Source of the DNA: Psychrobacillus psychrotolerans
GTDB taxonomy: Bacteria; Bacillota; Bacilli; Bacillales_A; Planococcaceae
Length of the DNA: 64,000 nucleotides
Assembly: GCF_900115805.1 (NCBI RefSeq)
Contig: NZ_FOXU01000001.1
Span: 248,001 to 312,000 of the forward strand
Reading direction: 5' to 3'
This document shows positions 36,071 through 46,030 of this stretch, one piece after another. The notes below the pieces were generated by a model. It had not been told where the DNA came from. It made no database searches and saw nothing but the letters and a program-made list of their open reading frames with translations. Every line of letters starts with the position of its first letter. The first letter of the stretch is position 1. Both the position numbers and the translations under genes were made by a program.

Positions 36071-37226
36071 AGATATATTAATGGACGAACTATTATCCAG
36101 TCCTTTTAACCTAGATACTACTAAGCCACAAGCCATTACAGAAACAGAAGCAGCCCCGACTAAACTGATCGATCGACTTTCGGAAGCTGAGCAACAAAAA
36201 GCTCGACAATTAGCTGACCAAATACCAGCTGGTGACTACGAAGCGATTCTAACCTACGGTGCAAACGCACAATCTGAGCTTACCCGTTTTTCTCATCAGA
36301 TGTTAGATCATGTGCAAAAAAAAGATATCGGACCTGTTGGAGATATATTAAGTGATTTGATGCGCAAATTATCCGAGATTAATCCCGAAGAACTATCTAC
36401 GGAGAAAAAATCAGGTATTAAAAAATTATTTAGTCGTGTCAATCGCTCCGTCCAGGAGGTAATGACAAAATATCAGAAGCTTAGTACACAAGTAGATCGT
36501 ATTGGCATTCAGCTAGAACATTCTAAAAGAGGACTTGTGGAAGATGTTCAAATGCTAAACAAACTTTACGATCAAAACAAAACGTATTTCCAAGCATTAA
36601 ATGTATATATTGCTGCTGCAGAGTTAAAAAAGGATGACATAGTAAATGTAACTATTCCGGAGTTACGACGAAAAGCAGAATTATCCAACGATCAAATGGC
36701 TTATCAAGAAGTCAATGATATGGCACAATTCGTAGATCGTTTAGAAAAAAGAGTGTATGATCTACAGTTATCTCGTCAAATTACGATACAGAGTGCACCA
36801 CAAATCCGTATGATTCAACAAACCAACCAAACGCTTGCCGAAAAAATTCAATCATCTATTATGACATCTATCCCGCTTTGGAAAAACCAAATTGCTATTG
36901 CTTTAACTTTAAATCGTCAGCAAAAAGCAGTAGCTGCACAAAAGCAAGTAACGCAGACGACGAATGATTTATTATTGAAAAATTCGGAGATGTTAAAAGT
37001 GAATAGTATTGAAACGGCAAAAGAAAATGAACGAGGCATTGTAGAAATTGATACATTGAAGAAAACACAAGAAAATTTACTACAAACAATCGAAGAAACG
37101 ATGCGTATTCAAGCTGATGGTCGTGTAAAACGAAAAGCAGCAGAAATAGAAATTGGTCGTATGGAAGAAGAACTAAAACAACGTCTACTACTAATTGCTG
37201 ACCAATCTAAAAACCGTTCTTCCTAA
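36042..37226 (+). CDS. telA: TelA family toxic anion resistance protein
   Basis: A 394-residue, almost fully helical soluble protein without membrane segments, of the TelA/YaaN type. The middle reads [19 protein letters not shown]-like helices (about 165-185), and [20 protein letters not shown] near 273-292 is the family signature. TelA homologues are linked to tellurite, nisin and cell-wall antibiotic tolerance; the mechanism is unclear. The start overlaps the xpaC end, with AAAGGAG upstream. Confidence 0.9.
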   Translation: MSEKISNTSEDILMDELLSSPFNLDTTKPQAITETEAAPTKLIDRLSEAEQQKARQLADQIPAGDYEAILTYGANAQSELTRFSHQMLDHVQKKDIGPVGDILSDLMRKLSEINPEELSTEKKSGIKKLFSRVNRSVQEVMTKYQKLSTQVDRIGIQLEHSKRGLVEDVQMLNKLYDQNKTYFQALNVYIAAAELKKDDIVNVTIPELRRKAELSNDQMAYQEVNDMAQFVDRLEKRVYDLQLSRQITIQSAPQIRMIQQTNQTLAEKIQSSIMTSIPLWKNQIAIALTLNRQQKAVAAQKQVTQTTNDLLLKNSEMLKVNSIETAKENERGIVEIDTLKKTQENLLQTIEETMRIQADGRVKRKAAEIEIGRMEEELKQRLLLIADQSKNRSS

Positions 37227-37266
37227 GAATATTATATGGAGCAGTAAAGAATAGATTACCACAACA

Positions 37267-37316
37267 AAAAGAATTCATTTTAAATCACATTTGATTTAAA
37301 ATGAATTCTTTTTTAA
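37267..37316. terminator. Bidirectional terminator
   Basis: A perfect 21-bp stem (37267-37287 with 37292-37312) plus T run, between convergent telA and GNAT genes. Confidence 0.93.
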
Positions 37317-37329
37317 GTCGCAAGACCCT

Positions 37330-37902
37330 TTAGTAAGGCTTCAGCATATTTTTCTTATCCTCATCATTAAATACTAATACCTCATGAGAAGCATCATAAG
37401 AATCACCATAAAAATGTTCATCTTTATACGTGTGGATATTTTCATATGTCCATTTCATAGCTTCATAAATGGCATACTCATCTTGGTCTGTTGGGGACCA
37501 GTATAAAATTTCCAAAATGGTATTTTCTCCAGTTGCTAGAGAACGCCGTGAGTATCCTATGCGAGTAGCGTGTTTGAATTCTTCACGTGCATAAAATTTT
37601 AGACGCTTCTCAGAATCAGAGTCATCATAGTTAACAGGTTCTACTTCTAATAGTATGACCTTATTCTTTTCTTTTAATTGACTCAATAATTTCCGACCTA
37701 GGCCTTCTCCACGAGCTTCTTTAGAAACAAATAGATAGTCTACAAAAATGAAGTTTTCAAACTCCACGTACATCAATACATGCTTTGGTCCCTCGTCTTT
37801 TATATAGATATCTTCTTTATCCGTCAAAAGTGTTTCCATATGAACGCGAGATTTCATTTCATCCACTGGAAAATATTGATTAAGCTTTTCATACCAATTC
37901 AT
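37330..37902 (-). CDS. GNAT family N-acetyltransferase
   Basis: A GCN5-type acetyltransferase: FVDYLFVSKEARGEGLGRKL (about 60-79) contains the acetyl-CoA loop RGEGLG. The C-terminal half is longer than a minimal GNAT (about 190 residues). The start MNWYEKLNQYF is preferred over an ATG seven codons earlier because AAAGGAG lies in between. Substrate unknown. Confidence 0.85.
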   Translation of the reverse strand: MNWYEKLNQYFPVDEMKSRVHMETLLTDKEDIYIKDEGPKHVLMYVEFENFIFVDYLFVSKEARGEGLGRKLLSQLKEKNKVILLEVEPVNYDDSDSEKRLKFYAREEFKHATRIGYSRRSLATGENTILEILYWSPTDQDEYAIYEAMKWTYENIHTYKDEHFYGDSYDASHEVLVFNDEDKKNMLKPY

Positions 37903-38034
37903 GTGTAATAGTTCTCCTTTCAAAATTATATTTTGCTCGGAGGTTTGTTTTAAATAGGAACAAGTTGCCGAAAAAAATCCTCGAGTATATTTATTCCCTA
38001 TTTAAAGGTTCATAAACATGTTATAAGGATTCTT

Positions 38035-39918
38035 TTAAGAACTTTGCACAACCAGATGTAGCATCTTCCGAAGTAATCGAAGTGTTTCCTCTGAAAATTT
38101 TTCTAATGAAGACGCAGTGGCAGACTTTTTATCAAAGATTAAACGAAACAAGTTTAATTGTTCTTCTGTTGCTTCCCGATCATTCAAAAACAAATGTAAA
38201 ACGTTGATACCAAGTTGCTCCTGCTCTAACACTGCTTCTGCTGTATCCATAATACCATTTTGGGCATAACCAAATGCAGAAGGCTCTCCATCTGAAAATA
38301 CAAGTAGAAACTTATGAGCCTCTGCTCTATTTTCTAATCGTTTACCCATCCATCTGATGGCAAATCCGTCTCTATTGTCTTCATGTGCTTCCATGGAAAG
38401 AATATCCAAACCATTATCTTTTTGCCCATCTTCTAACTTGTGAATCCATTCAAATGCATTTGGTTGAGAGGTTTCCGTCGCTTCATAAGCATCTTCATAA
38501 TGGAGGACAATTTCATGGGTAATTTTTAGTTCTCTTAATACATCATGAAATAGTAAAACAGCTTTTTTTGTTTCCTCCATTTTATCCTGCATGGAAGCTG
38601 ATCCATCGACTAACAGACCAAAAACAGCATCTAATTGAATACTTGGCGCATTTTTTTTATAAAAGGGTTTTGGTCTTTCATCTGTCCAAATAGCCGTTAG
38701 CTTTGTAGATAACCTACCCTTTGTTAAGTTCGTACGCTTATCTACTCGCTTTTGTTCTAATCGTTTTTTCATTTCCTGTACAAATGCTTTTAGATAAGGT
38801 GCATGGTCTTGTCGATATTTGTATAGGAGATGTTGGTTTTCGGAAATACTCTTAATCGCAATACGCTTTTCCTGATACATCACATTTGTATGTTCTTTTC
38901 CGAAGGACTTACCAGCTTTTTTTAAGTCACTGGATTGGTCATTAGTGGACTGATCCACCTGACCTTCCTTGCTATTCCCACTTGATTGACCTTTACCGGT
39001 CATCGTAATTTCGTGCCCTTCCTGTCCTTCCTCCGCTTCTATTGCTTGTTGTGCTTTCCCATCTCTGCCGTGCTCTAGTTCATATTGAAGATGCACACCA
39101 TTTTCTTGTTCATTTTCTCGGTGCCAGGTTCTAAATATCTCTTCAATCGTATCTTTTTCACCTTCCTCACCACGTTCTGAATCTTTAGCCCCTTGATGAT
39201 AGTGAAAGTCTTTGGATGCTACCCGTGTGTACGATATAATTGCATAATATTGTAGCAGGCTATCCTCATTTATATATTCGTTTAAAAGAAAATATAGCTG
39301 ATAGGCCAAATCAATAGATTGTTGAGTATTTTTAGATTCATATACTTTTTGAATGATACTATTTGTCACAGAAAATATATCTGGACCTGTTACATACATC
39401 GTACCTTCATACAGACAAATATATAAATAACTTATAAAAGCGTCCGCTAAAAAACCTTTTTGAACATTTACTCGAAGTTGCTGTTTGTGAAATTCTAAAT
39501 AAGTATGAATACGAATTGTAAATACTTTTTGCGTACCTATTCTTTTTTTCTGAATCATTTCAACCATACGAAATTCTTCCAAACAAAATAGTAACTGATC
39601 CATGAATTTAGTTAAGCTAGTCGGTTTTTCCTCCTGAAACTGCTGCCATTTCATCACGTCAAAGGACTTCCAAAACCCTTCTGCCATCAAGAAAATGTCA
39701 GAAATTCTGCCTGCATGCATCACATGCTTCTCACGATGTCTCCAAAACACACTTAAGGAAATTATTTGATCCGCTGGTTGAAATTCGATCAGTTTACGCT
39801 CATTAATCGCTAATAATGTATTTTTGGTTAAAGCTTTAGCAACATTTTCGTAATGCATGAGTTGCCTAGCATCTATCGTTTCATTATTGAACTGTATAAA
39901 ACGGTCAACTGAAGCCAT
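38035..39918 (-). CDS. VWA-domain protein, NorD/CobT-like
   Basis: A 627-residue soluble protein with a charged, low-complexity middle (about 235-330) and a C-terminal von Willebrand A domain: MIDAS residues in DGSASMQ (about 432-438) and FSDGEPSA near 550. It follows the MoxR-type AAA+ gene with a nine-base gap; such pairs (YojN/YojO in Bacillus) act as chaperones that insert cofactors or remodel partner complexes. Target unknown. Confidence 0.85.
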   Translation of the reverse strand: MASVDRFIQFNNETIDARQLMHYENVAKALTKNTLLAINERKLIEFQPADQIISLSVFWRHREKHVMHAGRISDIFLMAEGFWKSFDVMKWQQFQEEKPTSLTKFMDQLLFCLEEFRMVEMIQKKRIGTQKVFTIRIHTYLEFHKQQLRVNVQKGFLADAFISYLYICLYEGTMYVTGPDIFSVTNSIIQKVYESKNTQQSIDLAYQLYFLLNEYINEDSLLQYYAIISYTRVASKDFHYHQGAKDSERGEEGEKDTIEEIFRTWHRENEQENGVHLQYELEHGRDGKAQQAIEAEEGQEGHEITMTGKGQSSGNSKEGQVDQSTNDQSSDLKKAGKSFGKEHTNVMYQEKRIAIKSISENQHLLYKYRQDHAPYLKAFVQEMKKRLEQKRVDKRTNLTKGRLSTKLTAIWTDERPKPFYKKNAPSIQLDAVFGLLVDGSASMQDKMEETKKAVLLFHDVLRELKITHEIVLHYEDAYEATETSQPNAFEWIHKLEDGQKDNGLDILSMEAHEDNRDGFAIRWMGKRLENRAEAHKFLLVFSDGEPSAFGYAQNGIMDTAEAVLEQEQLGINVLHLFLNDREATEEQLNLFRLIFDKKSATASSLEKFSEETLRLLRKMLHLVVQSS

Positions 39919-39927
39919 TTATCTCCC

Positions 39928-40791
39928 TCACTTAATCCAAGTAGATGCCAATGCTAACACAAGCTGTTTTTCTTGGTCATCTTCAAGCTTTTCAGCAATA
40001 GCATAGGTAATCGCTCTGATTGGTTCCATATATAATGCCAGTTCAGTAGCATACAGTAAACTTCTAATGGAGGCTGCTTCTTCTGAGAGCATTCCTTGTT
40101 CTACTTGTTCCATTAAATCTTTTGCCAAATTCAACATAAGTATATGTAAGTCTTTCGGTGCTGTGGGGAACATCTCCTGCCATAGCTTTTCCAGATGCTC
40201 ACCTGAAATATATGGAATTGAAAAGGTAACGAAACGATTTTTTAATGCTTCATTCATAGGGGTTGTACCTATATATCCTTCATTTATCGCTGAAATAACC
40301 GAGAAATCAGGATGAGCTCTTATCACCTCTCCTGTAAACGGGTTTGTGAGCATTCTTCTATAATCCAATACACTATGCAAAATAGGAAGTGTCTCTGATT
40401 TGGCCATATTAATCTCATCTATGTATAGAATATGCCCTTTCTTCATCGCTTCCACCACAGGACCATCTACAAAATCAATTTCGCTTAATCCACCCTTTGT
40501 TATAATTGTTTTAAAACCTAATAATGCCTCTGCATCTAGATCTACCGAACAATTTATACTTTGAATTGGCTGTGAAAAAAACTCAGAAATTGTTTCAGCC
40601 AACTTAGTTTTACCTGCTCCTGTAGGCCCTTTCAGTAATACCGGTTTTTTTAGAGATACGGCAATAAGCACATCTTCTAACAAATATTCTTCTGGAGATA
40701 GATAGCCTCCTGCTCCAATAAGAGCTGTATCTTGTGCTGAATGCACTCTGGTTAATCTCTTCAGTTTTTCTTCCATTACTAAATTTTTCAT
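39928..40791 (-). CDS. MoxR-type AAA+ ATPase
   Basis: A 287-residue AAA+ protein. Walker A GPTGAGKT (about 55-62), Walker B ILYIDEINMAKSE (about 117-129), sensor 1 region SVISAINEGYIGT and the arginine-finger segment NEALKNRFVTFSIPY are all present. Together with the VWA protein it forms the common two-component MoxR chaperone. First gene of a two-gene operon. Confidence 0.9.
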   Translation of the reverse strand: MKNLVMEEKLKRLTRVHSAQDTALIGAGGYLSPEEYLLEDVLIAVSLKKPVLLKGPTGAGKTKLAETISEFFSQPIQSINCSVDLDAEALLGFKTIITKGGLSEIDFVDGPVVEAMKKGHILYIDEINMAKSETLPILHSVLDYRRMLTNPFTGEVIRAHPDFSVISAINEGYIGTTPMNEALKNRFVTFSIPYISGEHLEKLWQEMFPTAPKDLHILMLNLAKDLMEQVEQGMLSEEAASIRSLLYATELALYMEPIRAITYAIAEKLEDDQEKQLVLALASTWIK

Positions 40792-40810
40792 TTTCTTGTC
40801 TCCTTATGAA

Positions 40811-40839
40811 AAAAAACCGATGAGTTCACATCGGTTTTT
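40811..40839 (-). terminator. Terminator of small DUF6501-like gene
   Basis: AAAAACCGATG pairs with CATCGGTTTTT, with T runs on both strands; it touches the stop codon of the small gene. Confidence 0.88.
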
Positions 40840-41037
40840 TTATTGGAAATATTCCTTGTAGTAGCCGCCAATTTTTCCAGTGTTATCAATTACAAAGATA
40901 AATTCTTCTGTTTCATTTTTAACTTCATAAGTTTTCCCAACGGTAAGTACATTGCTCACAAGGAATTTTTTAGCATCTGTTTGCGTGCATGTCACTGTTT
41001 TAATAGTTGGCTTTGTAGCCCAATTTGTATGTATCAT
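40840..41037 (-). CDS. Small conserved protein, DUF6501-like
   Basis: A 65-residue soluble protein, MIHTNWATKP at the start and IGGYYKEYFQ at the end, with a YEVKNETEEFIFVIDNTG beta region. It resembles the small YkvS-type proteins of Bacillus (DUF6501), from memory only. Function unknown. GGAAGTG precedes the ATG and a terminator directly follows. Confidence 0.65.
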   Translation of the reverse strand: MIHTNWATKPTIKTVTCTQTDAKKFLVSNVLTVGKTYEVKNETEEFIFVIDNTGKIGGYYKEYFQ

Positions 41038-41116
41038 CTAACCACTTCCTTTATAACTAGTATACGTTTCAACCCAACTTTTTTCAATTAATGATTCTAC
41101 TAAAAGAGGAGAAAAA

Positions 41117-41338
41117 TTATACAGCTCCTCTTTCCTGCTGTAGTAAAGGAGAAAGTGCTAGTAAATGGTCGATTCGAAATGTTCTTTTCGCTTTCTGCTT
41201 AAAACAATATGCGTAGAATATATCGCCTTCAACTCCAAGTAGCTTTACTTTACGCTTACTTATTTCACCTGCTTTGGACAAATATATTAACTCACAAACC
41301 CATCCACGATGTAAGTATTTCACCAAATCATTACGCAT
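41117..41338 (-). CDS. Small WYL-like domain protein
   Basis: A 73-residue basic protein: CELIYLSKAGEISKRKVKLL then GDIFYAYCFKQKAKRTFRID and HLLALSPL. This is the pattern of a lone WYL-type beta domain (strand, Arg-rich strand, final FRIDRI-like motif) without a helix-turn-helix. It may bind ligand or nucleic acid. It sits just upstream of ligD on the same strand with a gap of about 60 bases towards the next gene; any link to DNA repair is speculative. Confidence 0.5.
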   Translation of the reverse strand: MRNDLVKYLHRGWVCELIYLSKAGEISKRKVKLLGVEGDIFYAYCFKQKAKRTFRIDHLLALSPLLQQERGAV

Positions 41339-41397
41339 ATTCGTGCCCCCTTTTTAACACTATATGCGAACGTACGTTTTAATAACACAATTAATCA

Positions 41398-43233
41398 TCA
41401 TTTTTTTATAAGATCTTTTAATTGTTTTAACACCATCGCAAAGTTGTCTTTTTCGCTGTTTACTCTAAAGTATTTAAAAGGATCTCCTTGCTTAGTTATG
41501 CGATCTAATACGGACGGAATCGTAAAGGTATCAGGCTTTAAGGAATCTTTTACTTCCTCCCATCTAAGGGGAGTTGCAATAAGCCCTAACTCATTCCCTC
41601 TAGGGGAGAATGGAGCGACTATTGTTTTGCCCTCCTTATGTTGAACATAATCTAAATATAATTTATTGTCACGATTCTTTTTCAACCTTTCCGTAGTGAA
41701 CCATTTTGGTTGCTGTTCCACTAAAAAGTCACATATAAATTTGGTGAATATACCCGTCTCCTCATACGTAAAGCTATCCTCTTCTAAAGGAATATAAAGC
41801 TGAATGCCTTTTCCACCTGATGTCTTCACAAACGAATGAAGGCGAAATTGATCAAATATTACTTTCATCTGTTGTGCGGCCTCCACTGCTAACGAAAACT
41901 CTTTAACAGAGGGTGGATCCAAGTCAAATACAATCTCAGTAGGATTATTTGTATGTACCGTCTGAAAGGGAATATGAAATTCTAAAGCAAGCTGGTTACC
42001 TAACCAGAGCAATGTCTCTAAATCATTGCACATAATATAGTTAATATCGTCCATTTTCTTTGTCGCAACAAAATCAGGAACATAATCTGGACTATTTTTC
42101 TGATAGAAACTTTCTCCAGGAACACCATGTGGAAAACGAATAACTGTTAGTAGCCTATCTTTTAAAAAAGGCAACATATAGGGTGCTATACGTTGTAAAT
42201 ACATAAGGTAATCATCTTTTTGTATCCCAGATTTTGGCCAAATAGGTTTATCTGGATGAGTAATCTTTGTTGTTGGTGGTAAAGGGTATAATTGTTTTTG
42301 CATTTGTTCCCAACTACAATCCTGTATGTCTGTATTCAATTTAAACAAATGAAATCTTGGTTCCCTTAACTTTTTCCCATCAAATTCTATACATGCAATT
42401 TCTACGCAAATAGAAGGTTCTAACTCCCAAATATTATTGGATAGTTGTGTTCCTTTCGTTTGAAATAATGTGATTAGTGTAGCTAACTCGACTTCGGATA
42501 GACCGTGACGAAACGTAACCACTTCTACTAAAAGGCCATTTTGGTAAACTACGCCGTGAAAAAAGCCATTACTTTTATCATATTTCGTTAATATAATACT
42601 AATATATCTCCAGTTTTTTATTTTTAGCCACTTATTGGTCCGCTCAGCGCTATTCCATGTGCTTTTAGTTTGTTTGGCTATCAAGCCTTCCCCATTATTC
42701 GTGACAATCCGATCCCACAATAATGGACTGTCTTCATAAACATTTATTGCCTGCAACCTATTTGTATCCTGATAATTTATAGAAACAGGAAGCTTTACTT
42801 TGTTAAATAATCGACTCATTTGCTGCTTTCGCTTCGTTAATGGAAGTTTGGTTAGGTCTTTACCTTTATATATGAGCAGGTCAAATACAACATAATGACA
42901 CGTAAATAATTCTGCATTATTTTTAATAGTATCTATATTTTTCATTCTTCCTCGTAACTGAACTTTTGAAAAATCACTTTGAAAATTATTTACTAAATGT
43001 ACTAATTCCCCATCCATTGTCAGTGGTAAAAAAGGTTTGATTTTGCCATAAATTTCATGACAGAAGCTAATAATCTCAGGAAACATATTATTTAGTAATT
43101 TTCCATTCCTGCTTTTAAGTAATGGCTCTTTATCCCATTCTAGAATACATCGAAATCCATCATATTTAGTTTCGTATAGCCACTCATTTCCTATGGGCAC
43201 TTCTGTTGAAGCGGTTAAAAGCATAGGCAACAA
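41398..43233 (-). CDS. ligD: Bacterial NHEJ DNA ligase D (ligase-polymerase)
   Basis: A two-domain LigD of 611 residues, the same layout and length as Bacillus YkoU: ATP-dependent ligase first (nucleotidyl Lys23 in YETKYDGF; later KWLKIKNWR motif V) and an AEP-type polymerase/primase from about 320 (DLDPPSVKEF metal site near 437, HSFVKTSGGKGIQLY near 465). The 3'-phosphoesterase domain is absent, as usual in Bacilli. With Ku nearby it provides non-homologous end joining, probably in spores or stationary phase. Confidence 0.94.
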   Translation of the reverse strand: MLPMLLTASTEVPIGNEWLYETKYDGFRCILEWDKEPLLKSRNGKLLNNMFPEIISFCHEIYGKIKPFLPLTMDGELVHLVNNFQSDFSKVQLRGRMKNIDTIKNNAELFTCHYVVFDLLIYKGKDLTKLPLTKRKQQMSRLFNKVKLPVSINYQDTNRLQAINVYEDSPLLWDRIVTNNGEGLIAKQTKSTWNSAERTNKWLKIKNWRYISIILTKYDKSNGFFHGVVYQNGLLVEVVTFRHGLSEVELATLITLFQTKGTQLSNNIWELEPSICVEIACIEFDGKKLREPRFHLFKLNTDIQDCSWEQMQKQLYPLPPTTKITHPDKPIWPKSGIQKDDYLMYLQRIAPYMLPFLKDRLLTVIRFPHGVPGESFYQKNSPDYVPDFVATKKMDDINYIMCNDLETLLWLGNQLALEFHIPFQTVHTNNPTEIVFDLDPPSVKEFSLAVEAAQQMKVIFDQFRLHSFVKTSGGKGIQLYIPLEEDSFTYEETGIFTKFICDFLVEQQPKWFTTERLKKNRDNKLYLDYVQHKEGKTIVAPFSPRGNELGLIATPLRWEEVKDSLKPDTFTIPSVLDRITKQGDPFKYFRVNSEKDNFAMVLKQLKDLIKK

Positions 43234-43446
43234 ATTATTTCCTACTTCCTAGAGGTTTTTCTTTAGTCTTCATAATAATTCCTTTTTTAATACATATGAA
43301 GCGAAAATTATTGCTATCTTCTCATTATTTACTTTACTCACTTTTACAATAATTTTTAACATTACAACATTATTCATTTCATTGTTTCGGATCAAACGCT
43401 AGTATATAATGAACCTTCTCCTAAAATATAATCTATAAATTTTTAC

Positions 43447-43518
43447 CCTTGTATAATATCAGTTAAATTGGCCTGATAGTCTCTACCTGGCAGCCACAAT
43501 AAATGCCGGACTACAAGG
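43447..43518 (+). promoter_or_regulatory. Purine riboswitch, guanine type
   Basis: P1 is CCTTGTA (43447-43453) with TACAAGG (43512-43518). Between them lie the core TATAATATCAG, the CTCTACC junction segment and GCCGGACTAC. The specificity base is C (43511), so guanine/hypoxanthine rather than adenine. It precedes the nucleoside transporter gene, the expected target. Confidence 0.9.
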
Positions 43519-43607
43519 AAGCATGAAAAAGAGAGATAAATAGTAAGGTAATTCAATTAATCATTTGCTTCTATAATGTTTAGTATTACTGCGTATTTGT
43601 TTATGAC

Positions 43608-43668
43608 TCTTATTTTTTCATACTTTCTGTCTGGTGACTGAAGGGATGAATGAATAAGAGTTTTTGTT
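43608..43668 (+). terminator. Probable terminator of the purine riboswitch
   Basis: ACTCTTATT and AATAAGAGT can pair over a long, partly paired interior, followed by TTTTTG, just before the nupC ribosome binding site. Confidence 0.5.
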
Positions 43669-43697
43669 TTGGGAAAAATAAAGTTGGAGTTGATTAA

Positions 43698-44891
43698 ATG
43701 TTTTTTCTATTAAATATACTAGGTATATTTGTTGTCCTAGGCATAGTCTACCTTTGTTCGCCGGATAAAAAGAAAATTAAATGGCGTTCTATTCTTACCC
43801 TGCTCGTCGCTGAATTGCTTATTACATGGTTTATGTTATCTACCACGATTGGGACATGGACAATTAACAAAATTGCATCTTTCTTTACATGGTTAGTATC
43901 ATCCGCAAATGCAGGAATTTCATTCGCCTTTCCATCTGTAATGGCGAACGACACTGTTGATTTTTTCTTTAGTGCTTTACTGCCTATAGTTTTCATTGTA
44001 ACTTTCTTCGATATTTTATCTTATTTTGGAATTATGACGTGGATCATCGATAAAGTAGGATGGGTAATTTCCAAAATATCTGGGCTACCTAAGCTAGAGA
44101 GCTTTTTCTCGATCCAGATGATGTTCCTCGGCAATACAGAGGCTCTAGCAGTTATCCGTCAACAGTTGGTCGTTTTAAAGGACCAACGATTATTGACATT
44201 TGGAATTATGAGTATGAGTAGTGTCAGTGGTTCCATAATAGGGGCGTATTTATCGATGGTTCCTGCCGAGTATGTATTTGCAGCTATTCCACTTAATTGT
44301 CTAAATGCCCTGTTATTAGCAAGTATTTTAAATCCTGTAGAAGTTAGCAAAGAAGACGATATTGTTTATGTTCCTCCTAAAGAAGAACGTCAAGATTTCT
44401 TTTCTACTATTTCAAACAGTATGCTTATCGGCATGAAAATGGTTATTGTAATTTTAGCGATGGTAATAGGGTATGTGGCATTAACCACTGCTCTTAATGG
44501 AATCCTGGGCTTCTTTATAGATGGTTTGACAATCGAAAAGATTTTCGGTGTCATCTTCTTCCCATTTGCGGTTTTGCTTGGATTAGGCATCCAAGATGCG
44601 ATGTATGTTGCATCGTTAATGGGGATTAAACTATCGACAAATGAATTTGTGGCGATGATGGATCTAAAAAACAACATCCTAGACTTAAATCCACATACGG
44701 TCGCGGTTGCTGTAACTTTCTTAACTTCATTCGCCAATTTTAGTACAGTCGGCATGATTTATGGTACATACAGCTCTACTTTAGGTGAAGAGCGTTCAAA
44801 AATCATCGGCAAAAATGTTTGGAAGCTTTTAGTAAGCGGAATGGCTGTATCGCTGTTAAGTGCGATGCTTGTTGGATTATTCGTTTGGTAG
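43698..44891 (+). CDS. nupC: NupC family nucleoside transporter
   Basis: A concentrative nucleoside transporter of 397 residues with about nine hydrophobic segments. FFDILSYFGIM, FLGNTEALAVIRQQL (about 146-160) and NILDLNPHTVAVAVTFLTSF with ANFSTVGM are CNT-family signatures for nucleoside and cation binding. Placement behind a guanine-type riboswitch indicates purine nucleoside uptake repressed by guanine. TTGGAG precedes the ATG. Confidence 0.93.
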   Translation: MFFLLNILGIFVVLGIVYLCSPDKKKIKWRSILTLLVAELLITWFMLSTTIGTWTINKIASFFTWLVSSANAGISFAFPSVMANDTVDFFFSALLPIVFIVTFFDILSYFGIMTWIIDKVGWVISKISGLPKLESFFSIQMMFLGNTEALAVIRQQLVVLKDQRLLTFGIMSMSSVSGSIIGAYLSMVPAEYVFAAIPLNCLNALLLASILNPVEVSKEDDIVYVPPKEERQDFFSTISNSMLIGMKMVIVILAMVIGYVALTTALNGILGFFIDGLTIEKIFGVIFFPFAVLLGLGIQDAMYVASLMGIKLSTNEFVAMMDLKNNILDLNPHTVAVAVTFLTSFANFSTVGMIYGTYSSTLGEERSKIIGKNVWKLLVSGMAVSLLSAMLVGLFVW

Positions 44892-44972
44892 ACAAGACAA
44901 ATGGCTATCAAACAAAGGTTCATTGTGCTACTTAAAGAAAGCCTTCAGAGCACAGGAAATGTTCAAATAGTA

Positions 44973-45020
44973 AAAGAAGCTAACGACCTAGAAGTAATAG
45001 GTTGTTAGCTTCTTTATCTT
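44973..45020 (+). terminator. Terminator after nupC
   Basis: AAAGAAGCTAACgACCT with AGGTtGTTAGCTTCTTT and a short T tail. Confidence 0.8.
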
Positions 45021-45118
45021 CCTTACAAATCTTTGTTACGTAAAAATATCATTATCTAATACATAAAAAGAAGGCAAAGTATACATAGTAAGAAGAAAAT
45101 GAAAAAGTGGTGAGCGCA

Positions 45119-45946
45119 ATGCATACAGTTTGGAAAGGCAGCATCAGCTTTGGTTTAGTTAATATTCCGATAAAGCTTCATACAGCTACTGAAAATAAGG
45201 ATATTAAATTACGTCAGCTCCACAAAGAATGTCATACACCCATTAGTTACGCTAAGGTTTGCGAAGGCTGTAAACAAGAAGTCAAAAATGAAGACATCGT
45301 GAAAGCATACGAATACTCCAAAAACAAATTTGTTATTTTAGATGAAGAAGAGTTAGAAAAACTGAAAAAAGAAAATGAAGACAAAGCGGTAGAGATAATA
45401 GACTTTGTCAAATTAGAAGAAATAGACCCAATATATTTTGAGCGTAGTTATTTTATGGCTCCTGATAGCGGTGGCGGCAAAGCTTATTCCTTGTTAAGAG
45501 AAGCATTACATGAGTCAGGGAAAATCGGAGTAGCTAAAATTATGATTCGTTCGAAAGAGCAACTAGCAATCGTACGAGTATACAACGAAACATTAATCAT
45601 GGAAACAATTCACTTTCCTGATGAAGTTCGTAGTACTGCAGATGTACCCAATATTCCAACGGAACAGTCTGTAGTAAAAAAAGAACTCGATACAGCACTA
45701 ATGCTTGTTGACCAGTTGACAACGACGTTTGAACCTGACAAATACACAGACGAATATCGAACTGCTTTAATGGAGCTAATAGAAGAGAAAAAGGCAGGAA
45801 ATAATGTAGTATCGACAACTGAAAAACAAACAGAATTACCATCCAATGTAACGGATTTAATGTCTGCTTTACAAGCGTCTCTTGACAAAACGAAAAAGAA
45901 AAAACCTGCGCCAAGAAAAAGAACGCCAAAAGCAAAAACGTCCTAA
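45119..45946 (+). CDS. ku: Ku protein (NHEJ)
   Basis: Homodimeric ring that binds broken DNA ends and recruits LigD. MHTVWKGSISFGLVNIPIKL is the conserved start; the frame is open four codons earlier but AAGTGGTGAG spacing favours this ATG. CHTPISYAKVCEGCKQEV holds the core Cys residues, and the C-terminus is a Lys/Pro-rich basic tail. Length 275 is normal. Unlike Bacillus subtilis, where ku and ligD are adjacent, nupC separates them here. Confidence 0.95.
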   Translation: MHTVWKGSISFGLVNIPIKLHTATENKDIKLRQLHKECHTPISYAKVCEGCKQEVKNEDIVKAYEYSKNKFVILDEEELEKLKKENEDKAVEIIDFVKLEEIDPIYFERSYFMAPDSGGGKAYSLLREALHESGKIGVAKIMIRSKEQLAIVRVYNETLIMETIHFPDEVRSTADVPNIPTEQSVVKKELDTALMLVDQLTTTFEPDKYTDEYRTALMELIEEKKAGNNVVSTTEKQTELPSNVTDLMSALQASLDKTKKKKPAPRKRTPKAKTS

Positions 45947-46030
45947 ACAGTAAGTTCTCTAGCCGGGCAGCTCCTAAAGGGTCTGCCCATTACATAAGTA
46001 CAGCAGCAAAATTTTTAGAGTGTTGGGATA

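Noticed and set aside
35393-40791. Defence or novel phage-resistance island built on TelA and the MoxR/VWA pair
   Set aside because: These are common core genes of Bacillales with normal composition and no mobile-element borders.
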